The translations under genes were made by a program, and so were the position numbers. Below are positions 31,671 to 36,311 of a DNA stretch of 36,311 nt, piece by piece. Source of the DNA: Afipia sp. (GTDB lineage Bacteria; Pseudomonadota; Alphaproteobacteria; Rhizobiales; Xanthobacteraceae); contig JAFKER010000023.1 of the NCBI GenBank assembly GCA_017308595.1, positions 1 to 36,311 on the forward strand, in the 5' to 3' direction. Position 1 is the first letter of the stretch. Each line of letters starts with the position of its first letter. Below the pieces are notes generated by a model. It was given only the letters and a program-made list of their open reading frames with translations, had not been told where the DNA came from and made no database searches.

Positions 31671-32254
31671 ACAACGACAACACACGCCGCTCGTCGGGAC
31701 GTTCCTGGCTTGTCGCACTGCCGCTGATTGCCTTCGCCGGGCTCGCCGGTTTGTTCTGGTTTCGACTCGGCTCGGGCGACCCGGCCCGCATTCCCTCTGC
31801 CCTGATCGGCCGCCCCGCGCCGCAGACCTCTCTCCCTCCGCTGGAAGGACTGCTTGCCAACGGTACGCAAGTCCCGGGGCTCGATCCTGCAGCGTTCAAG
31901 GGACAAATCAGCGTCGTCAATGTCTGGGCGTCGTGGTGTGTGCCGTGCCACGATGAAGCGCCGCTGCTGGTGAAGCTGGCGCAGGACAAGCGCATCCGCC
32001 TGATCGGCATCAACTACAAGGACTCACCCGACAACGCCCGCCGTTTCCTTGGCCGCTACGGCAATCCGTTCACCGCAGTCGGCACCGACGCCAACGGCCG
32101 GGCTTCGATCGAATGGGGTGTCTATGGCGTGCCGGAAACCTTCGTGATCGGCCGTGACGGCACGATCGCCTACAAGCTGATCGGCCCGATCACGCCGGAA
32201 AACATCGATCGGGTTCTGAGAGCCGAGATCGAAAAGGCGCTGGGCAAACCCTGA
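31667..32254 (+). CDS. ccmG: thiol:disulfide interchange protein CcmG/DsbE
   Basis: Membrane-anchored periplasmic thioredoxin that keeps apocytochrome or its partner cysteines reduced for heme attachment. It has 195 residues: an N-terminal anchor helix (about 14-31), then a thioredoxin fold with the active site WCVPC (90-94) and the [15 protein letters not shown] segment with the cis-proline, the usual DsbE signature. It is the last gene of the ccm run. Confidence 0.96.
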   Translation: MNNDNTRRSSGRSWLVALPLIAFAGLAGLFWFRLGSGDPARIPSALIGRPAPQTSLPPLEGLLANGTQVPGLDPAAFKGQISVVNVWASWCVPCHDEAPLLVKLAQDKRIRLIGINYKDSPDNARRFLGRYGNPFTAVGTDANGRASIEWGVYGVPETFVIGRDGTIAYKLIGPITPENIDRVLRAEIEKALGKP

Positions 32255-32381
32255 TCGCCGGCCCCTAATGGCTTGAAAATAATTCTGCACTTTTATCTGC
32301 CGTTCATTTTCGAGCCATGGCGCAGCCACGAATTCGAACATACGCTAAGGGCGTTGCAATCACTGTCCTGGAGGGACACCC

Positions 32382-32771
32382 ATGCGTTATGTGAAACTTG
32401 CTTCATTGACTGCCGCGACCCTTGCTCTCGGCCTGCTCGCATCGTCGCCGTCGTTCTCGCAGGCGACCCAGCCAGCGACCGGCGGCAAGATGGCGCCTCC
32501 GCCCGCCGCCACGACGGCACCTAAGGCCGACTCGAAAATGGCGCCCGCGCCGAAGGCCGAGACCAAGGCGGCTCCGAAGGCCGATCTGCTCGACATCAAC
32601 TCTGCAACCGCCGATCAATTGAAGGCTCTCAAGGGCATCGGCGATGCCTACTCGGCGGCGATCATCAAGGGCCGCCCCTACAAGGGCAAGGATGAACTGG
32701 TGCAGAAGAAGATCGTTCCGGAAAAGACCTACGCCGAGATCAAAGACAAAATCATCGCGAAGCAGAAGTAA
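32382..32771 (+). CDS. secreted helix-hairpin-helix (ComEA-like) protein
   Basis: Protein of 129 residues with a signal peptide (hydrophobic 8-20, cut after about Ser26), an Ala/Pro/Lys-rich low-complexity linker (about 28-68) and a C-terminal helix-hairpin-helix domain: LLDINSATADQLKALKGIGDAYSAAIIKGRPY. The LxxLxGIG hairpin is typical of DNA-binding ComEA-type proteins. The ATG at 32382 has a strong GGAGGGA ribosome binding site. It sits alone after the ccm operon and before a strong terminator. DNA uptake or periplasmic DNA binding is suggested only by the domain; no other competence gene is nearby. Confidence 0.85.
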   Translation: MRYVKLASLTAATLALGLLASSPSFSQATQPATGGKMAPPPAATTAPKADSKMAPAPKAETKAAPKADLLDINSATADQLKALKGIGDAYSAAIIKGRPYKGKDELVQKKIVPEKTYAEIKDKIIAKQK

Positions 32772-32792
32772 TTCTGCCTACCGACATGACAA

Positions 32793-32826
32793 AACGCACC
32801 GGCAACCATGCCGGTGCGTTTTTTCT
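32793..32826 (+). terminator. strong terminator after the HhH protein gene, possibly bidirectional
   Basis: AACGCACCGGC (32793-32803) pairs perfectly with GCCGGTGCGTT (32810-32820) over 11 bases, followed by a T run to 32824. On the minus strand it ends in TTTTG, so it may also stop transcription of the convergent yciB gene. Confidence 0.93.
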
Positions 32827-32831
32827 TTGGT

Positions 32832-32895
32832 CACTGCGAGCGGCGCGAAGCCATCCATTCCAGATTGAGGAACCTGGAATGCTTCGTCGCCAGTG
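32832..32895. repeat. imperfect intergenic inverted repeat
   Basis: CATTCCAG (32856-32863) and CTGGAATG (32874-32881) are perfect complements. Outside them CACTGCGAG..GAAGC and GCTTCGTCGCCAGTG are an imperfect continuation. The wording resembles the dispersed palindromic elements common between genes in Bradyrhizobium relatives, here degenerate. Confidence 0.5.
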
Positions 32896-32932
32896 TGCAT
32901 CAAGGACGCGCGCAAGCATGCTGACGGCTCAT

Positions 32933-33544
32933 CTAGCTTTTTGTGATATCGCCACGCTCCGTATCACTCGCTTCGCCGGTCGCAGGCTCTATCCCGTAGC
33001 GTTTGATCAGCGATGTCTGAAGCATCGCGAAGATCGCAGTAATCGGAATCACGCCGAAGGCCTTGAACGAAACCCAGAAGTCGGTGCTCTGGGTGCGCCA
33101 GACGATTTCATTCAGGACAGCCATGCCGGCGAAGAACCACATCCAGCGGATGGTCAGGAGCCTCCAGCCTTCCGGCGTCAGATTGAACATCTGGTCGAAC
33201 ATGATGGCGATAAAAGAGCGGCCCATCAGCAGGCCTATACCAAGCGTCACCGCGAACAGCGCATAGATGATGGTCGGCTTGATCTTGATGAACAGCTCAT
33301 CATGGAAGAACAGCGTCAATCCACCGAACACCAGCACGATCACCGCGGTGACAATGGCCATTAGCGGCACATGCTTCGTGACGACATAGGACGCGATGAT
33401 CGCCGCGACGATGGCGACCATGAACGCTCCGGTCGCCACGAACAGTCCGAACTTCGCGTTCGCGCCGAAGAAAATAATCAGAGGCCCGAGTTCGGTCGCA
33501 AGCTTGAACAGCGGATGCGGCGCGGGTTTTTCCGAGGCGGCCAT
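32933..33544 (-). CDS. yciB: inner membrane septation protein A (YciB/IspZ)
   Basis: YciB/IspZ family inner membrane protein linked to septation and envelope integrity. It has 203 residues with about five or six membrane helices. The N-terminal [26 protein letters not shown] and the central [19 protein letters not shown] are family signatures. The ATG at 33544 is two bases after the ftsY stop, so the pair is one operon, as in many alphaproteobacteria. The C-terminus is polar. Confidence 0.95.
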   Translation of the reverse strand: MAASEKPAPHPLFKLATELGPLIIFFGANAKFGLFVATGAFMVAIVAAIIASYVVTKHVPLMAIVTAVIVLVFGGLTLFFHDELFIKIKPTIIYALFAVTLGIGLLMGRSFIAIMFDQMFNLTPEGWRLLTIRWMWFFAGMAVLNEIVWRTQSTDFWVSFKAFGVIPITAIFAMLQTSLIKRYGIEPATGEASDTERGDITKS

Positions 33545-33546
33545 GG

Positions 33547-34494
33547 TCAGTTATCCTGTCCTGCAATCGCGCGGGCAAAGTCGCGCGCGGTGAACGGCGC
33601 GAGATCGTCGATCCCTTCGCCGACGCCGATGAAATGCACCGGCAGCTTGTACTTCTCCGACAGCGCAACAAGGATGCCGCCGCGCGCAGTGCCGTCGAGC
33701 TTGGTCATCACCAGGCCCGTGACACCAGCCGTCTTGTGAAATGCATCGACCTGCGACAGCGCATTCTGCCCAACGGTCGCATCGAGCACGAGCAACACCG
33801 CATGAGGTGCGGTCGCATCGACCTTGCCGATCACGCGACGCACCTTCTCAAGTTCGACCATCAGCTCGGTCTTGTTCTGCAGACGCCCTGCGGTGTCGAT
33901 CAGCAGAACATCAATGTTCTGCGCCTTCGCAGCTTCCACCGCCTCGAATGCAAGACTCGCCGAATCCGAGCCTTGCGCTTTCGCAATCACCGGCACCTTG
34001 TTGCGATCACCCCAGACTTTCAACTGCTCAATGGCGGCCGCGCGGAAGGTATCGCCTGCGGCCAGCATTACCTTGCGGCCTTCGGCGGTAAGTTTCGCAG
34101 TGAGCTTGCCGATGGTCGTTGTCTTGCCAGAGCCGTTGACGCCGACCACGAGAATAACGAACGGCTTGTGCGATGTATCGATCTCAAGCGGCTTAGCGAC
34201 GGGCGCGAGCACCTTCTCGACCTCGGCGCCGACAATGTTAGTCACATCCTCCGCCGACACATCCTTGTCGTAGCGGCCCTTGCCGACCGCTTCTGCGATG
34301 CGCGCGGCCACTTCGGTTCCAAGATCGGCGCGCAGCAACACATCCTCGATGTCCTCGAGCATGGCGCGATCGAGCTTGCGCTTTGTCACCAGCGCGGCGA
34401 CGGCACCGCCGATCGAACTCGACGTGCGCTTGAGACCGGCGGAAAGGCGCTTCCACCAGCTTTGTTTGGGTTGATCGTTCGAACTGTCGGTCAT
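33547..34494 (-). CDS. ftsY: signal recognition particle receptor FtsY
   Basis: SRP receptor GTPase that docks ribosome-SRP complexes at the membrane. It has 315 residues. The acidic A domain of E. coli FtsY is missing; a short N-terminus with an amphipathic [12 protein letters not shown] segment (13-24) precedes the NG domain. Motifs: G1 GVNGSGKTT (118-126), DTFRAAA (148-154), G3 DTAGR (200-204) and G4 TKLDG (264-268). The start is the ATG at 34494 with no strong ribosome binding site. It diverges from the pseudouridine synthase gene over 92 bases and is followed by yciB. Confidence 0.96.
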   Translation of the reverse strand: MTDSSNDQPKQSWWKRLSAGLKRTSSSIGGAVAALVTKRKLDRAMLEDIEDVLLRADLGTEVAARIAEAVGKGRYDKDVSAEDVTNIVGAEVEKVLAPVAKPLEIDTSHKPFVILVVGVNGSGKTTTIGKLTAKLTAEGRKVMLAAGDTFRAAAIEQLKVWGDRNKVPVIAKAQGSDSASLAFEAVEAAKAQNIDVLLIDTAGRLQNKTELMVELEKVRRVIGKVDATAPHAVLLVLDATVGQNALSQVDAFHKTAGVTGLVMTKLDGTARGGILVALSEKYKLPVHFIGVGEGIDDLAPFTARDFARAIAGQDN

Positions 34495-34586
34495 ATGCAG
34501 AATGTCAACTTGTGGATGGGTGTGTTACCCGGTTCAGGCTGTAAACGAAAGCAGCGCTTTCAGTTGGGAAAGTAACCCTTTCAATC

Positions 34587-35336
34587 ATGGATACGCCGCA
34601 ACCGACACCAGAGGAAATGCTGGCCCGCGTGCTTCACCGCGACGGCCTGATGCTGGTGATCGACAAGCCGGCCGGAATCGCCGTGCACAAGGGGCCGAAA
34701 GGCGGCCCCAATCTGGAAGCCTCGTTCGACGCCCTGCGCTACGGTTTGCCGCGCCCGCCCGTGCTAGCGCACCGGCTCGATCGCGACACATCCGGTTGTC
34801 TCGTGCTGGGACGTCACCGCAAGGCGACTGCGTCGCTCGGCCTGCTGTTCAAACACGGCAAAATCGACAAAACCTATTGGGCCGTGGTCGAAGGCGGACC
34901 GGAAACGAACGAAGGCGAGATCGATATTCCGCTGGGACGTTTGGACGCAGAGCGCGGCTGGTGGCAGAAGCCGGACCCGAACGGCCTGCCCTCGAAGACA
35001 GTGTGGAAGGTTTTGGGACGCGGCACGGATTCAGGCGGCGCAAAGCTGACGTGGCTCGCCATGGAACCGATCACCGGACGCACGCACCAGCTGCGCGTGC
35101 ATTCGTCGGCAAGCGGCTGGCCGATTGTCGGCGATAATATCTATGGCAACGGCCCGCGCTTCGGTGAGCCGTCGCTGCATCTGCACGCGCGCGAGATCGT
35201 CATCCCGCTATCGAAGAACAAACCGCCGGTGCGCGTGGTCGCACCCGCGCCGTCACATCTGCATGAGCGTTTGAAAGCATGTGGATGGACGGGGGAGGAC
35301 GCGACGATCGAGCCTGCGATAGGTTCTGCAGTCTGA
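34587..35336 (+). CDS. RluA family pseudouridine synthase
   Basis: RNA pseudouridine synthase of the RluA family, 249 residues. The catalytic motif is HRLDRDTSG (62-70) with the catalytic aspartate D65. Other family blocks are IDKPAGIAVHKG (25-36), KTYWAVVEG and the C-terminal GRTHQLRVH and PIVGDNIYG. There is no N-terminal S4 domain, as in RluA and RluC-like short forms. The ATG at 34587 follows a weak ribosome binding site. The substrate (23S rRNA or tRNA) cannot be fixed from sequence. It stands alone between divergent ftsY and the repeat that precedes rpsA. Confidence 0.92.
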   Translation: MDTPQPTPEEMLARVLHRDGLMLVIDKPAGIAVHKGPKGGPNLEASFDALRYGLPRPPVLAHRLDRDTSGCLVLGRHRKATASLGLLFKHGKIDKTYWAVVEGGPETNEGEIDIPLGRLDAERGWWQKPDPNGLPSKTVWKVLGRGTDSGGAKLTWLAMEPITGRTHQLRVHSSASGWPIVGDNIYGNGPRFGEPSLHLHAREIVIPLSKNKPPVRVVAPAPSHLHERLKACGWTGEDATIEPAIGSAV

Positions 35337-35350
35337 ACCAATTTCGATGT

Positions 35351-35475
35351 GTCATTGCCGGGCTTGACCCGGCAATCCATCGCCTACGAAAAAGAATCTT
35401 CTTAAGTGATGGATGCGCGGGTCATAGGCGAGCGAAAGCGACGCCGTTCTTCGAACGGCTATGCCCGCGCATGAC
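35351..35475. repeat. palindromic intergenic repeat with cloverleaf-like folding
   Basis: Outer ends GTCAT (35351-35355) and ATGAC (35471-35475) are complementary. Inside, TTGCCGGG pairs with CCCGGCAA, CCATC with GATGG, GCGCGGG with CCCGCGC, and GCCGTTC with GAACGGC (loop TTC). The GTCATTGCCGGGCTTGACCC and GCGCGGGTCAT wording is the dispersed element seen between genes across Bradyrhizobium relatives. It lies between convergent genes and is probably a non-autonomous REP-like element. Confidence 0.7.
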
Positions 35476-35514
35476 GACCAGTGTTTGTAGTCGCTACGGT
35501 GCGTCACCTCACAC

Positions 35515-35547
35515 CAAACAAAAAGGGCTCCGGAAAATCCGGAGCCC
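35515..35547 (-). terminator. intrinsic terminator of rpsA
   Basis: On the minus strand GGGCTCCGG (35547-35539), loop ATTTT, CCGGAGCCC (35533-35525) and five T, then GTTTG. It lies about 38 bases after the rpsA stop codon. Confidence 0.93.
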
Positions 35548-35584
35548 TTCGTTCTTTCAGCAACCGCGAGACGCGGCAGCGATC

Positions 35585-36311
35585 TTACTTGTCGCGCTTC
35601 TTGAGCGCATTGCCGAGAATGTCGCCCAGCGTCGCGCCCGAATCGGACGAACCGTACTGCGCGATGGCTTCCTTCTCTTCAGCAACTTCAAGCGCCTTGA
35701 TCGAGACCTGCACCTTGCGGGCCTTCTTGTCGAACTGGATGACGCGGGCGTCGACCTTTTCGCCAACGGCGAAACGCTCGGCGCGCTGGTCGCCGCGATC
35801 GCGGGCCAGTTCAGAACGCTTAATGAAGGTGGTGAAGTCGGTGCCGGTGATCTGAACTTCGATACCGGCTTCCTTTACCTCGAGGATTTCGCAGGTCACG
35901 ACGGCGCCCTTCTTGACGTCGCCTGGTTCTGCGAACGGATCGCCCTCGAGCTGCTTCACGCCGAGCGAGATGCGCTCCTTCTCGACATCCACGTCGAGCA
36001 CCACGGCCTTGACCATGTCGCCCTTCTTGAAGTTGTCGATGACCTGCTCGCCCGGCTGTTTCCAGTCGAGGTCGGACAGATGCACCATGCCGTCGACGTC
36101 GCCTTCGAGGCCCAGGAACAATCCGAATTCGGTCTTGTTCTTGACTTCGCCTTCCACGGTCGCGCCGACCGGGAACTTCTCGACGAACACTTCCCACGGA
36201 TTGCGCATGGTCTGCTTGAGACCGAGCGAGATGCGGCGCTTGGCCGAATCCACTTCGAGCACCTGCACTTCGACTTCCTGCGAGGTCGAAACGATCTTGC
36301 CGGTGTGCATG
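35585..36311 (-). CDS. rpsA: 30S ribosomal protein S1, partial (C-terminal 241 residues)
   Basis: Ribosomal protein S1, which binds mRNA at the 30S subunit and helps unfold it at initiation. The visible part contains the end of one S1 (OB-fold) repeat (RRISLGLKQTMRNPW), a full repeat (FPVGATVEGEVKNKTEFGLF to KERISLGVKQ) and a last one (VKKGAVVTCEILEVKEAGIEV to KVQVSIKALE), followed by a charged tail ending LGNALKKRDK. The 5' part of about 560-570 residues lies beyond the right edge. Composition and the strong terminator fit a highly expressed gene. Confidence 0.96.
   Translation of the reverse strand, partial: MHTGKIVSTSQEVEVQVLEVDSAKRRISLGLKQTMRNPWEVFVEKFPVGATVEGEVKNKTEFGLFLGLEGDVDGMVHLSDLDWKQPGEQVIDNFKKGDMVKAVVLDVDVEKERISLGVKQLEGDPFAEPGDVKKGAVVTCEILEVKEAGIEVQITGTDFTTFIKRSELARDRGDQRAERFAVGEKVDARVIQFDKKARKVQVSIKALEVAEEKEAIAQYGSSDSGATLGDILGNALKKRDK

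Overview
The window is a chromosomal housekeeping segment of an alphaproteobacterium, most likely of the Bradyrhizobium / Rhodopseudomonas / Afipia / Nitrobacter group (Nitrobacteraceae). This rests on the high-GC coding sequence, protein families typical of that group (DUF2794, DUF1223, a ybhL-type RNA leader), an ATP synthase operon that begins with the delta gene, the mdh-sucCD-sucAB-lpdA cluster, and the palindromic intergenic repeats. No phage, transposase, CRISPR, rRNA or tRNA is visible. The assignment comes from reading the sequence; no database was searched.

Layout. 1-1345 (minus): start of the F1 ATP synthase operon, atpH and partial atpA. 1346-2112: long AT-richer non-coding stretch with a promoter, a palindrome and a folded leader for rlpA (plus). 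2649-5895: divergent priA (minus) and xerC (plus). 5992-7114: a DUF4337 membrane protein and an unknown membrane protein, convergent. 7159-18962 (minus): thpR, zapE, mdh, sucC, sucD, sucA, sucB, an SDR oxidoreductase and lpdA, i.e. malate dehydrogenase, succinyl-CoA synthetase and the whole 2-oxoglutarate dehydrogenase complex. 19079-23095: a TesA-like esterase (minus) head-to-head with ybbA-ybbP (plus). 23184-24754: a BI-1 family membrane protein behind a ybhL-type leader hairpin, then a GNAT acetyltransferase. 24751-25119: DUF2794 protein. About 25250-25430: a probable structured small RNA with a strong terminator. 25526-29143 (minus): DUF1223 thioredoxin-like protein and aconitase acnA. 29383-32254 (plus): cytochrome c maturation operon ccmABCD-ccmG. 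32382-32771: secreted helix-hairpin-helix protein. 32933-34494 (minus): ftsY and yciB. 34587-35336: RluA-type pseudouridine synthase. 35351-35475: folded intergenic repeat. 35585-36311 (minus): C-terminal part of rpsA.

The genes fit an aerobic respiratory lifestyle: TCA cycle enzymes (acnA, the sucAB/lpdA complex, sucCD, mdh) feed a chain whose c-type cytochromes need Ccm, and whose proton gradient drives the ATP synthase. acnA and ccmA, both tied to iron or heme, diverge from a shared region with a weak Irr-like box.

I found no convincing undescribed multi-gene system. The best leads are non-coding: the small RNA at about 25250-25430, the BI-1 and rlpA leaders, the sucA-sucB intercistronic hairpin and the cloverleaf-like repeat before rpsA.
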